DNA of 64,000 bases, taken from positions 161,409-225,408 of the forward strand of contig DAOUEL010000064.1 in assembly GCA_034430595.1 (NCBI GenBank), read 5' to 3'. The notes under the pieces are model-generated. The model made no database searches, was not told where the DNA came from, and saw only the letters and a list, made by a program, of their open reading frames with translations. The stretch is from E44-bin32 sp034430595. Its GTDB lineage: Bacteria; Chloroflexota; Anaerolineae; Anaerolineales; E44-bin32. How positions within the stretch are numbered: the first letter of the stretch is position 1; the number at the start of each line of letters is the position of its first letter. This document shows, one piece after another, positions 52,893-62,138 of the stretch. The translations under genes and the position numbers were made by a program.

Positions 52893-54460
52893 GGAATTCC
52901 CCCGTCAGCCAGCTTGAAAATGCGGATTGGTCTGTCATCTTCAGCTGGCAGTTCGCCGATGAATTCAAGCCAGTCCGGCACAGCCTCAAGCTCATAAACC
53001 GGCTGCAGAGCCCAGGGACGGTTCGCATCCAGGATGACCCACTCGACACCATAGCGATGCAGAGATGCGTAGAGTGCACTCTGACCCCCGGTTGGAATCA
53101 CAATCGCCGAGGTGCCCGTCTCCACCCAGTAGCCAGGCGGATTGTTTACGGCCACTGGCTGGCTGGCTGCGCCACGATCTGCCATGAATTCGCCTACACT
53201 CTGGTACGTTACTTGGGGCCGTATCCAGCGTGGCGTCCCGGCATCGTTCCCGATCGCTCGAAGGTAGAATGTTGCGAAGGTGAACACCGCGGCAATACCG
53301 ATGAGCGCTGGATGGAATAATGCACGTGCCCGGTTTTGTTCCCAACCACGCCGTCGAACACCCCATTCGATCACTGTTTCAAGTCCGATCGGTGCCAGGC
53401 ACCAGGCAACTGGCATAACCGCCGCGCTCGAATGAAAGATTCCACCGTTCATCCCAGCAAATGGAAAGGCCACCGTCATGACAACTAGTAGCGCCAGGCC
53501 ATAAAGAACAGCCAGGCGTATGCCCTGAACATTCTTCAGCTTCAAACCGCCCAGGATAACGAGGGGCGTCAAAAAAATCAGCCCGTTCTCGGCAATAATC
53601 CGTTCGAGATTGACACCCAACGCCTGGAGACGGGCAAGCAATGCTTGAGGAATTCCATTTGCCAACCAGTGAGGGAATGAAATATCAGCTGCCGGGTAAT
53701 GGAAAAATTCCTCGTAGCTGGTAAGCCATAACGTGCGGCCTAACCCTGGAGCCAAGGGTGAACCAACAAGGAACAGGTTGCGAAGAAACCACGGGCCCAT
53801 AATCAGGAGGTAGCCGCAAAGAAGTAATAGCGCTCGTTTCCCTCGCCCACCCAGCGATACTGCCGGTACGGCCAACGCCGGCAAAATAAGAAGCCAACCA
53901 TCCGCCCGGGCCAGGTGCGCGAGACCGGCAAGCAATCCCAACACGAGCCAGTGCCACCTTCGCCTGGACTCCCGAACGCGTTGGAGCAAGAAGAACACCC
54001 CTATCCCAATCCAAGCGAACAAGATAAACATATCCGTTGTAAGGAAGTAGGGGAAGAAGAAACCGGAAAACGCTGCTAGCCAGCCAGAGCGGTAAGCCAG
54101 GGTGGGATTCCCATGAATTGATAGCGAAAACCGGGCGACGCCGAGCGGGAGGAGTGCCGTGAGTAGTACGAACGGGAATTGTGCTGCTCGAAAACTGCTG
54201 CCAAGCAAGAACATCGGAAGCGATGCAAGTAGCGAAGTCAATGGCATCCAGTACAAATTAGAGGGGTGAACGATGCCCACCGGATTCGTGATGTAGGTCC
54301 AGATGAACGGTTCGTTCAATCCCCCACCGGATGAAATCTGCCTGGCAATCGCAAAGTAGTAATCCGCATCCATATAACCTGGAGCACGGACCCAGATTAC
54401 GCCGGCTAGAGCCGTAAAGAATCCGACGAGTATAAGAGTTGTCCAGCGTGACCGGCTCAT
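52889..54460 (-). CDS. polytopic GT-C-like membrane protein
   Basis: 523 residues, about eleven membrane helices. The first loop contains GYMDADYYFAIARQISSGGG and HPSNLYWMPLTSL, an acidic-loop arrangement like GT-C transferases. A soluble C-terminal domain of about 120 residues lies outside. Overlaps its neighbours on both sides by four bases, so these three genes form one translational unit. Confidence 0.72.
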   Translation of the reverse strand: MSRSRWTTLILVGFFTALAGVIWVRAPGYMDADYYFAIARQISSGGGLNEPFIWTYITNPVGIVHPSNLYWMPLTSLLASLPMFLLGSSFRAAQFPFVLLTALLPLGVARFSLSIHGNPTLAYRSGWLAAFSGFFFPYFLTTDMFILFAWIGIGVFFLLQRVRESRRRWHWLVLGLLAGLAHLARADGWLLILPALAVPAVSLGGRGKRALLLLCGYLLIMGPWFLRNLFLVGSPLAPGLGRTLWLTSYEEFFHYPAADISFPHWLANGIPQALLARLQALGVNLERIIAENGLIFLTPLVILGGLKLKNVQGIRLAVLYGLALLVVMTVAFPFAGMNGGIFHSSAAVMPVAWCLAPIGLETVIEWGVRRRGWEQNRARALFHPALIGIAAVFTFATFYLRAIGNDAGTPRWIRPQVTYQSVGEFMADRGAASQPVAVNNPPGYWVETGTSAIVIPTGGQSALYASLHRYGVEWVILDANRPWALQPVYELEAVPDWLEFIGELPAEDDRPIRIFKLADGGIP

Positions 54461-56052
54461 CCTGGCCCACCGGGAAGTACGAAGGTCTCCGGAGTTCTAC
54501 CGGATGAATCGCCGAAGAAATAAACCAACAGATCTCCCCAATGCTCTACCTCTTGAAGCTGGTAGTGCTCTTCGAGCCATTGTACGCTGGGATGTATTTT
54601 AAGTCCCAGAGCCAGGTAATCCTCGATTTCTTGTTCGAAGATGATGAAATAAACATGCTGAGCACCATGGACTGCATCCGCGATATCTGTCTCAGCCATT
54701 AGACCGAGGAGTTCCTGGGTTGGTTGAGCCAGGGTATCCGACCCTGATGCTGCCGGATCGGCAAGGTATTCCTGCTGCAGATCGGGGGCGTAGTAGGCGA
54801 GCGGCAGCATGCTGATTTTGTTGGCGTGCAGGATCACATCCTGCGGCGCTTCAACTCCACGCAGATAATTGGCGACCTGCTCAAAGGGTGCGTAGGGAAA
54901 GTCCCTATACGTGAGCCGTGAGTAATGCCCTAGCAGGATTGAACAGGAAAATGCGGTAACTATCAAGACTTGCCCGCTGCGAGGCACTTCTGCGCTGGCC
55001 CATACCCATGCCAACCATAGTAGAAGCATGGTCCCGGCGGGGAGAAGTACGCGCACCAGGTAAACCGGGTGCCAGAGCGAGACCACGAACAGGATGATTA
55101 CCGGTGCTAAAACCTGCACTGCTATCCAGCCTGCTTCAATCCGGCCTGGCATGCCCCCCCGGCTCGAACGGACTGCTTGAATGACCGAAAAGATATAGAT
55201 GGCCAGCGCGAGGAACAAGCCCAGAATTAAGACTACCCCTGAAAGAGGGAGCCCAGTGATGAAACCAAGAGCAGTCTGGAGGAGGCTGGCCAATGTTGGT
55301 CGGTCAATCCAATACCCATGACTGACCTTGAGAAACTGTTGGGGAAGGTGCAATCCCCACGGTAAATACAGCAGGATGGCGAATATTCCCGCCATGAAGA
55401 GCCGCCGCCAACGCTGAGAACTCTTTAGAAGGAAGGGGGTGAATGCGATCGGAATCAGGAAAATAGCAGCGAGTGTATGGGTATACATTGCCAGCGCAGC
55501 GCTTATCCCGAAGATGATCCAGCTCCCCCATCCTGGTTGTGTTGTGCCACGCCATGCCATCCACATGCAGAGCAAGATCCACAGACTTAGCAGCCCATAC
55601 ATCCGGGCTTCCTGTCCATAATGCACCTGGAATGGTGAGAGTGCGAAGAGCACTCCGGCTGCAAGCGCGATCGGAATGGAGAAAACGTCTTTCATGAAAC
55701 CCCATATCAAGACAACCTGAACCAGGCTGAAGAGCACCGAAAGCAATCGTACAGCCACCACACCGCTTCCAAAGACTTGCATCCATACCCAAAGCAGCGT
55801 GTAGTAGAGCAAGGGATGCTCCTCGGCTGCTCCGCCCGTTGAGGTGCTCAACGTCGCTTCCAGCATCGGTTTGAAGCCAGTTCTAGAGAAGAGGACTGAG
55901 AAGGCTTCATCGTACCAGAGCGGTCTTGCCCTGAGGTCCGGCAAGCGGGCGAGGAAAGTTACTGCAACCAGCATTATGCCGATAAGCACCAAGAACAAGC
56001 GTTCCCGGTTGGCAGCACGCTGAAGGAAACGAGTCAGCTGCTTCGTTGGCAT
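54457..56052 (-). CDS. GT39/PMT-like membrane glycosyltransferase
   Basis: About 531 residues from ATG 56052 (ATG 56097 is also in frame). After the first helix the loop RARPLWYDEAFSVLFSR carries the Asp-Glu pair typical of family 39 protein mannosyltransferases and ArnT relatives, and EEHPLLYYTLLWVW follows as in those proteins. About eleven membrane helices and a C-terminal outside domain. Confidence 0.8.
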   Translation of the reverse strand: MPTKQLTRFLQRAANRERLFLVLIGIMLVAVTFLARLPDLRARPLWYDEAFSVLFSRTGFKPMLEATLSTSTGGAAEEHPLLYYTLLWVWMQVFGSGVVAVRLLSVLFSLVQVVLIWGFMKDVFSIPIALAAGVLFALSPFQVHYGQEARMYGLLSLWILLCMWMAWRGTTQPGWGSWIIFGISAALAMYTHTLAAIFLIPIAFTPFLLKSSQRWRRLFMAGIFAILLYLPWGLHLPQQFLKVSHGYWIDRPTLASLLQTALGFITGLPLSGVVLILGLFLALAIYIFSVIQAVRSSRGGMPGRIEAGWIAVQVLAPVIILFVVSLWHPVYLVRVLLPAGTMLLLWLAWVWASAEVPRSGQVLIVTAFSCSILLGHYSRLTYRDFPYAPFEQVANYLRGVEAPQDVILHANKISMLPLAYYAPDLQQEYLADPAASGSDTLAQPTQELLGLMAETDIADAVHGAQHVYFIIFEQEIEDYLALGLKIHPSVQWLEEHYQLQEVEHWGDLLVYFFGDSSGRTPETFVLPGGPG

Positions 56053-56131
56053 GGTGAGACTTCGTGAATCGATTCTTGAGTGCGGAAGGAATCCCAATGG
56101 CCCATTCCATGCAAGCCCTTCAAAGGTGCAA

Positions 56132-57364
56132 TCAATACGCTACCTCACCGGTTGAGGAACCCGAAGTTCGGACGACCCACCACCGGATCCAGAGCAAACC
56201 GATCAGAAGGATCATTGGCAGTGGGAGATACATTGCGCCATTCTCGATATTTCCTTCGACCGTGACCAGGAAAAGCGCCCACAATCCGAGTAAGAGGGCT
56301 GCCATCAAGCCCCAGGTCGTGATCAAACCCTGTTTCCCCCAGCGCGAATTAAAAGCCGAAAAGACCAGCAGCAGCCCGGGCAGCAGCACCACAAAATTTG
56401 TTGTCGCAGTCCGGAAGGCGATCAAGTTCGTTATCACGAGCGTTAAAGCTGCGGTCCATTGAAACCAGCTCTCGGGCTTTCGTGCTGCTGCGAGCCACTC
56501 GTAGGCTAGATAAATCGCGAACAGTATGCTGATTGCTCGGGAGAGGTTCTCACCACCACGCGGGAGCCATCCCACCAGGATTGAAATCGGCGACCCTAGT
56601 TCCGTGTAGCCGGGGTAATCCAGCAGCTGCTGCAGCCAGCGCAGAGGCCAATCGGGCATGAGGATCAGTGTACCGATCAGGAGGATGAGGCTGGAGCCAA
56701 GTATCCAACCGACCAGGCTCCAGCGCTTCCGGGTAAACGCCCAGAGGATTACGAACGGGATGATAAGGAAAGACATCTGAGGTTTGGTGAGCGAGAGTCC
56801 AAACAACCAGCCAGCGAGAGCGTCGTTCTCTTGCTGGATCGCAAGCAACCCTCCGCAGATAAGTAGGGCTTCGATGACGGCGAACTGTCCAACGACAACA
56901 CTGCGGACACCGTGATACCAGAGCACAGAGAACAACAAAACTGCCGCTGTAGTTCCCCAACCTGGCTTCCATTTGCCGATTCGTATCCCGATTAAAGCCA
57001 GGATCGGAAGGCCAATCTCCAGGATCGTCATCCAAATTGCACGCGCTGTTGTATAGGGAAGCAATCCGAAAGGTGCAAAGAAAATCATCGCCGGTAAGGG
57101 GTAGACAAAATGAGCAATATCCTCACCCGCTGCTGCATTTGCTGGCCGGCCATATATCATGCGTTGAGCGGCAAGACTCACCTGCTCATCGTAAGGATTT
57201 ATCCCCTCCACCAACCAGTAATGCGCGCCCGTCCAACGGGCAAGGAAGTCATTCCCGCCTGGAGCTTTCAGAGAAAACTGGTAATTGACATACGTCAACC
57301 CAAGAAGCAGCCCGATCAAGACTGCGATCATGGCTATGCGAAAGATAGCGGTCGTCCGAATCAC
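56132..57364 (-). CDS. GT87-like (DUF2029) membrane glycosyltransferase
   Basis: 410 residues, about ten membrane helices. GGNDFLARWTGAHYWLVEGINPYD and FVYPLPAMIFFAPFGLLPY match the pattern of polyprenol-phosphate-mannose dependent alpha-mannosyltransferases (GT87). Donor assignment is by family only. Confidence 0.78.
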   Translation of the reverse strand: MIRTTAIFRIAMIAVLIGLLLGLTYVNYQFSLKAPGGNDFLARWTGAHYWLVEGINPYDEQVSLAAQRMIYGRPANAAAGEDIAHFVYPLPAMIFFAPFGLLPYTTARAIWMTILEIGLPILALIGIRIGKWKPGWGTTAAVLLFSVLWYHGVRSVVVGQFAVIEALLICGGLLAIQQENDALAGWLFGLSLTKPQMSFLIIPFVILWAFTRKRWSLVGWILGSSLILLIGTLILMPDWPLRWLQQLLDYPGYTELGSPISILVGWLPRGGENLSRAISILFAIYLAYEWLAAARKPESWFQWTAALTLVITNLIAFRTATTNFVVLLPGLLLVFSAFNSRWGKQGLITTWGLMAALLLGLWALFLVTVEGNIENGAMYLPLPMILLIGLLWIRWWVVRTSGSSTGEVAY

Positions 57365-57406
57365 GAATTCTCCGCTCCGTCTAGTTTTATTTGTTCTCGC
57401 AGGCTG

Positions 57407-58885
57407 CTACTCTCTAGCATCCTGACGGGTAAAAATGACCGCCTGCTGATCCTGATAAATCTTTGACCAATCCATATTCGCCTCCAACCGCAAACGGAGA
57501 GGCGCTTGAGGCTCGATCATGACGGTCGCGATTCCCCATTGATCGAGAACCCCCTGCCATTCGTCATCACCGCGCCACACGCTTAAATACTGCTCCAAGA
57601 CGTCGTCATCGAATAGATCCGTCCTTCCGTCGACGAAACTTAAGTAGCGCGGATAGAGCTCCCAGATCACGTACGCCCCCCAATTGTAGCTGTTGAAGAT
57701 TGGACCTGGTACGTCAGATCCAAGTATGTATTCGACAGCTGCTTGCGGGTACAGTTCGCGCACGGCCTCTGCATTTGTCTTGGGAGCTAACGGGATCATG
57801 ATTTTGATGATTGCCGGTATGAGCAAGACCAGGACGAGCAATCCATTAATCATCCTGGCAATCTTGTGTGGGATCTGGCGGCTGCTCCTTTTCGACCACC
57901 TGATTCGAGCCAGCATTGAATCGAGATGTCGAACCAGAATTGGAGCGTCGACGAGTGCGTAAAGGGCGATGTTCCTTGATGCAAGCAAGGCCATGGTATT
58001 GAAAGTAAGAGCGCTTAGCATTTCTACCGGCTCAATCGCGCGCTTGGTATTTCCAAATGCCACCAGGTTTAAAATCATCATTGTCAGGAATGGCAGGACT
58101 TGCAGCTGGTGAAAATCTGGCGACTGCCATTCTTGAATATAACTTCGGAGGACACCGATCGAAACTGTCTTAAAGGGATATGCCAGCATGGTGTAACCAT
58201 GAGGGTTGAACCCGATGAAGACCGCCGAGAGCAGCCCGACACCCGTCAATCGCAGAATTCGCCCACGGTATTCAAACCATAACGTACGCAGACTCTGCCC
58301 TTCTTGATTCCATTTCAATACGATTGTCACGACCCACCCGGCGAGATAGAGAGCGATCAGGATGAAACCGATCACGAACCCGCCGTGGAGGTTTCCCCAT
58401 ACGGTCATCAACACAGGCAGCAGCCAGAGAAGACTGGACTCAGAGCGGCGCTCGCGTTCAAGGATCAGCAGGAAAGCTGCGGTCAATGTGAACGAGAAGA
58501 TCTGGGGTCGAGCGGACCAGTAAACTGCAGAGGTTGTGGCGGCCAGCAATAGGATTGCGCTGCGAAGCAGCAACTGTCCTTCCATTAAAGGCCAGAGCAT
58601 CAAAAATGCGGCGGCGACAGCAAGAGCGGTAAGCAGATTAAGCCCCGGGAGACCCAGAGCAGAAAATGCGCCGTAGATGAACACCTCCGCCAGCCAGCCA
58701 GGGTATTTCCACTCTTCACCTTGACGCGTGAGGGAGAATGGGTCATGGTCGAGGACTGCACGCTGCTCGGTGATGGTCTTGCCAGCCCGTAAATGCCACC
58801 AGGTGTCACTATCAACCGAGACGCGCATCGCCATCGTAAAGACGGCCAGCATTGTCAGGAGAAATACCGTACGTTTGAAGCTCAA
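57407..58885 (-). CDS. polytopic GT-C-like membrane protein
   Basis: 492 residues. VDSDTWWHLRAGKTI and DHDPFSLTRQGEEWKYPGWL form the first outside loop; about ten helices follow and an outside C-terminal domain with FVDGRTDLFDD. Proteins of this layout are widespread and unassigned; a lipid-linked sugar transferase role is inferred from topology. Confidence 0.7.
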   Translation of the reverse strand: MSFKRTVFLLTMLAVFTMAMRVSVDSDTWWHLRAGKTITEQRAVLDHDPFSLTRQGEEWKYPGWLAEVFIYGAFSALGLPGLNLLTALAVAAAFLMLWPLMEGQLLLRSAILLLAATTSAVYWSARPQIFSFTLTAAFLLILERERRSESSLLWLLPVLMTVWGNLHGGFVIGFILIALYLAGWVVTIVLKWNQEGQSLRTLWFEYRGRILRLTGVGLLSAVFIGFNPHGYTMLAYPFKTVSIGVLRSYIQEWQSPDFHQLQVLPFLTMMILNLVAFGNTKRAIEPVEMLSALTFNTMALLASRNIALYALVDAPILVRHLDSMLARIRWSKRSSRQIPHKIARMINGLLVLVLLIPAIIKIMIPLAPKTNAEAVRELYPQAAVEYILGSDVPGPIFNSYNWGAYVIWELYPRYLSFVDGRTDLFDDDVLEQYLSVWRGDDEWQGVLDQWGIATVMIEPQAPLRLRLEANMDWSKIYQDQQAVIFTRQDARE

Positions 58886-58939
58886 CTTCCTACCTCGTCC
58901 CCAGCATTCTCATATTGTGCATCCAATGTGCCAGATTTC

Positions 58940-60565
58940 TCATTCACGCCACTTTTGCTTCAATTGATCGATGCTGATGGGTTCACTGAGATCATAAAAA
59001 ACGTGATAGGGACCGATGCTGGCTTCATCCCAATGAATACCCGCAGCGCTTAGAAACTCGGAAATAACCCGATCCAACTCTTCCTGCATGGTCGTAACCA
59101 GGGCAATTCGCCTGCTTAATGCGACCTCAACATCATAAGGCGCATATCGATTATCCCTTTCGGTAAATCGTAAGTCCGCATGATAGGGCAAGGCGGGAAC
59201 GAAGATCAGATCCTCCTCAGATTCGAATGCCAGAGGGTATGAAACCCAGTAGTTGGTATATCCTCGTTTGGCATCCTTCAGCGATAAAAAGTCAATCAGC
59301 TTCTGGTCGTAGGAATGATCTATACGGGTCGAGGCGTCAAACTGCGTTGTGAATCCAGGAGCACCGCCTGCTGCGACCTGCACGTTAGAGACGAAGTTGA
59401 ATAAGATCAGACCGAAGAAGAGCAGCCAACGCAAGTACATCGAAGTAGATCCTGTTTTCCGGACGAGGAAGATCCCCGCCAGAATTGCCAACACGATCGA
59501 TAAAGGTAGAAAATACCGCCCGGACGGATCCACCCCGAACGGCGTCAGGATGTAGCCGAGCAAGGTCATAATGGCAAGGTCGCGCAGGAGGGTTAAGCCT
59601 TCACGGCTTGAGCCATCAAAACCACGTCGACGGATCCAGTCAACTCCAACTGATAGCCAGAAGGCGGCGGCGACAAGCAGACCAGGAACGAAGAGCGGGG
59701 CGGCGTCCCAGGGTGGTCGAAAGCCGAATATGACGCTTATTCCAAAAAGGATCAGGTTGCGGATGCTCAACAGTACTTGAGATGGGTAATTTCCCCCGGC
59801 AACGCCTGCGATGGCTGACCCGCTCAGCTCTGACAGGAGCGCACGAACGCCATGGGACGACGCCCAGAAGATCACCGGGCTCAATCCGACCAATGCCCCA
59901 ACACAAAAAGCCAGGAAAAGTTTAGGCCGAACCGTGCTTTCTGAAGTGCGTCGAGTTCTCCAGATCAGGAATAGAACTGGCAGGCTGTAGACCAACGTCA
60001 GGCCGAAAGCCCAGAAGCCCAATCCGATCAAAAATCCGAGCAGCAGGTAGGTCCGGAGCGGTGTTTGAGCTCGAATCACCCTGAGCCCGGTCAGGCAAAT
60101 CAAATTCCCGAGCAGGAGCGCCTCGCCGTAGCCACCCAACGAGGCGGTCGAGTAGAGGGTCAGGTTCGTAGTCGGAATGGCCAGCACAAGCCCTGCAGCC
60201 AATCCCGCAATTTTGTTTCGAGTTATTCGCCACGCAAGCAGGATGGTTGAAAGGATTATCCCGCTATAGAGCAGGGTTTGGACGAGGCGGATTACGATAA
60301 CCCGTTCACCGAGCAAACGAAATCCGATTGCGACCAAAGTCGCATCAAGACTTCCCATGTAGGCTTGCCCGTAAAAGAAGATCGGCCATTCGCCTTGCAG
60401 GGTGTGGCGTGCCATGAGAGCGACAATCGCTTCGTCCGCATTGAAGGGAAACACGTTCTGCCCTAGCAGCCCGAGTTTGAACAAGGCCGCCACAAGGAGC
60501 ACGGCAGCCGCAATCCAGCTCGCCAACCTATCCAGCTCAGGGTACTTTCCCGCCGAAGCTGCCAT
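58940..60565 (-). CDS. polytopic GT-C-like membrane protein
   Basis: 541 residues, about eleven helices. FPFNADEAIVALMARHTL has the Asp-Glu pair and FFYGQAYMGSLDA the conserved downstream part. C-terminal soluble part about 110 residues. First gene of the minus-strand block; its ATG is 15 bases from the divergent GTG start of the next protein. Confidence 0.7.
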   Translation of the reverse strand: MAASAGKYPELDRLASWIAAAVLLVAALFKLGLLGQNVFPFNADEAIVALMARHTLQGEWPIFFYGQAYMGSLDATLVAIGFRLLGERVIVIRLVQTLLYSGIILSTILLAWRITRNKIAGLAAGLVLAIPTTNLTLYSTASLGGYGEALLLGNLICLTGLRVIRAQTPLRTYLLLGFLIGLGFWAFGLTLVYSLPVLFLIWRTRRTSESTVRPKLFLAFCVGALVGLSPVIFWASSHGVRALLSELSGSAIAGVAGGNYPSQVLLSIRNLILFGISVIFGFRPPWDAAPLFVPGLLVAAAFWLSVGVDWIRRRGFDGSSREGLTLLRDLAIMTLLGYILTPFGVDPSGRYFLPLSIVLAILAGIFLVRKTGSTSMYLRWLLFFGLILFNFVSNVQVAAGGAPGFTTQFDASTRIDHSYDQKLIDFLSLKDAKRGYTNYWVSYPLAFESEEDLIFVPALPYHADLRFTERDNRYAPYDVEVALSRRIALVTTMQEELDRVISEFLSAAGIHWDEASIGPYHVFYDLSEPISIDQLKQKWRE

Positions 60566-60568
60566 CTA

Positions 60569-60574
60569 TATAAT
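60569..60574 (+). promoter_or_regulatory. -10 box (TATAAT) for a probable leaderless transcript
   Basis: Perfect TATAAT six bases before the GTG start at 60581, with no ribosome site between. The -35 region is poor. Confidence 0.45.
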
Positions 60575-60580
60575 GCTCAT

Positions 60581-62095
60581 GTGAAGTTGCGACGTCTCGC
60601 ACGACTCGAAATTCTCATCCCACTCCTGGCGATTCTCGCCCGCCTGGTATCCGGACCTAGAACGGTCGATGATGCCTACATCACGTTCCGCTATTCCCGC
60701 AATCTGCTATCCGGTTTAGGCTTAGTTTATAACCCAGGTGAATGGGTGCTTGGCACCACGACTCCCCTGTATGCTGGAGTGATGGCGCTGCTCGGACTGT
60801 TTTCTGGAGGACCGCAGGCACCTTTCCCCTACCTGGCTCTCATTCTAAATTCGGTCGCTGACGCTATAAGCTGCTACCTACTTCTTCAATTTGGAAAACG
60901 GTTGGGCTCAGTGTTTGCTGGGTCTCTGACCGCATTCTATTGGGCGCTGAGTCCGATGTCCGTGACGTTTGCAATCGGCGGCATGGAAACCAGCATTTAC
61001 GTGCTGCTCATGCTGGCCACATTGTACTTAGAAATGACGAACCGACCAATTTTGGCCGCTTTTTTGGGTGGATTGTGCCTGCTGACCAGGCCCGACGCCT
61101 TGCTCTTCATTCTCCCGCTGATGGTGGAACGACTTCGCCAATTATGGCTTAAGTCCCCCACCCGGCCCTCCTGGGCCGAACTACTCGCCTTCCTGCTTCC
61201 CATCACACCATGGGTAATCATCGCGAGCCTGGCATATGGTCAGCCGATTCCTCATTCGATTTTAGCCAAGGTAGGAGCATACCAGCTGCCGCCCGAAGCT
61301 GCATTTGTCCGGTTGCTTCAGAATTATGCCACCCCTTTCATGGGCAACTTGCTCTTAGGGCGCCTCTGGATTGGTATCGGGCTCCTGCTCTTGCCCGCAC
61401 TCTCGATTGCCGGCTGGCTTCAGGTCATCAGGAAACACCACGATCTGTGGCCGCTGGCAGCCTTCCCCTGGATTTACCTTGCCGCGTTCAGCCTTGCGAA
61501 CCCGCTGATCTTCCGTTGGTATCTGACACCACCATTACCGATCTATGTCCTCGGCATCACCATAGGCCTGGCCGGATTGACGGCCAACCCGAAAGTGCGA
61601 ATAGTTCGGCTGGCACTGTCTGCTTTGATCATCGTCTTCACGCTCAATGCCTGGACCTTAACCCCGGATCACGGACCGCAACGGCCGGCACCGAAAATGG
61701 CATATATCAAGCTAGAGCAGCTTTATATTCAGGTGGCAGAACAGCTGCAGGGAGAGTTAAAACATGGGGATGTTTTAGCAGCTGGCGATATCGGTGCGCT
61801 AGGTTATTTCACAAACGCGGAGATCTTGGACACTGTCGGCCTGGTGTCTCCGATCACTCTAGATTACCTCCCAATTCCCGCCTCCTACTATGTGATCAAC
61901 TATGCCATACCCCCGGAGTTAATCCTCGATCAGATGCCGGACTATCTTGTGATTCTCGAAGTGTATGGCCGCGAGGGACTGCTCAGAAATCCACGCTTCA
62001 ACCAACTGTACCAATTGACCGAGAGCTACCCAACCGACATCTACGGCTCACGTGCGATGCTGGTTTTCAAACTTCGCCGTCCAGAAACTGATTAA
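60581..62095 (+). CDS. polytopic GT-C-like membrane glycosyltransferase
   Basis: 504 residues from GTG 60581. TVDDAYITFRYSRNLLSG and LGTTTPLYAG form the first outside loop, as in arabinosyl/mannosyl GT-C enzymes. The C-terminal outside domain has DIGALGYFTNAEILDTVGLVSP, matching the paralogue at 51411-52892. Divergent from the rest of the block. Its stop codon lies within the A run of the sigma-factor terminator. Confidence 0.75.
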   Translation: MKLRRLARLEILIPLLAILARLVSGPRTVDDAYITFRYSRNLLSGLGLVYNPGEWVLGTTTPLYAGVMALLGLFSGGPQAPFPYLALILNSVADAISCYLLLQFGKRLGSVFAGSLTAFYWALSPMSVTFAIGGMETSIYVLLMLATLYLEMTNRPILAAFLGGLCLLTRPDALLFILPLMVERLRQLWLKSPTRPSWAELLAFLLPITPWVIIASLAYGQPIPHSILAKVGAYQLPPEAAFVRLLQNYATPFMGNLLLGRLWIGIGLLLLPALSIAGWLQVIRKHHDLWPLAAFPWIYLAAFSLANPLIFRWYLTPPLPIYVLGITIGLAGLTANPKVRIVRLALSALIIVFTLNAWTLTPDHGPQRPAPKMAYIKLEQLYIQVAEQLQGELKHGDVLAAGDIGALGYFTNAEILDTVGLVSPITLDYLPIPASYYVINYAIPPELILDQMPDYLVILEVYGREGLLRNPRFNQLYQLTESYPTDIYGSRAMLVFKLRRPETD

Positions 62096-62121
62096 AAAAA
62101 CACCCCGCATGAGCGGGGTGT
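62094..62121 (-). terminator. intrinsic terminator of the sigma factor gene
   Basis: Nine-pair stem ACACCCCGC-TCAT-GCGGGGTGT followed on the minus strand by seven T. Confidence 0.93.
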
Positions 62122-62138
62122 GAAATCTACAGATCTAT

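Noticed and set aside
60550..60568. Leaderless start also for the divergent minus-strand gene at 60565
   Set aside because: A -10-like CATTAT lies too close to the ATG and no -35 is visible, so only the plus-strand case is kept.
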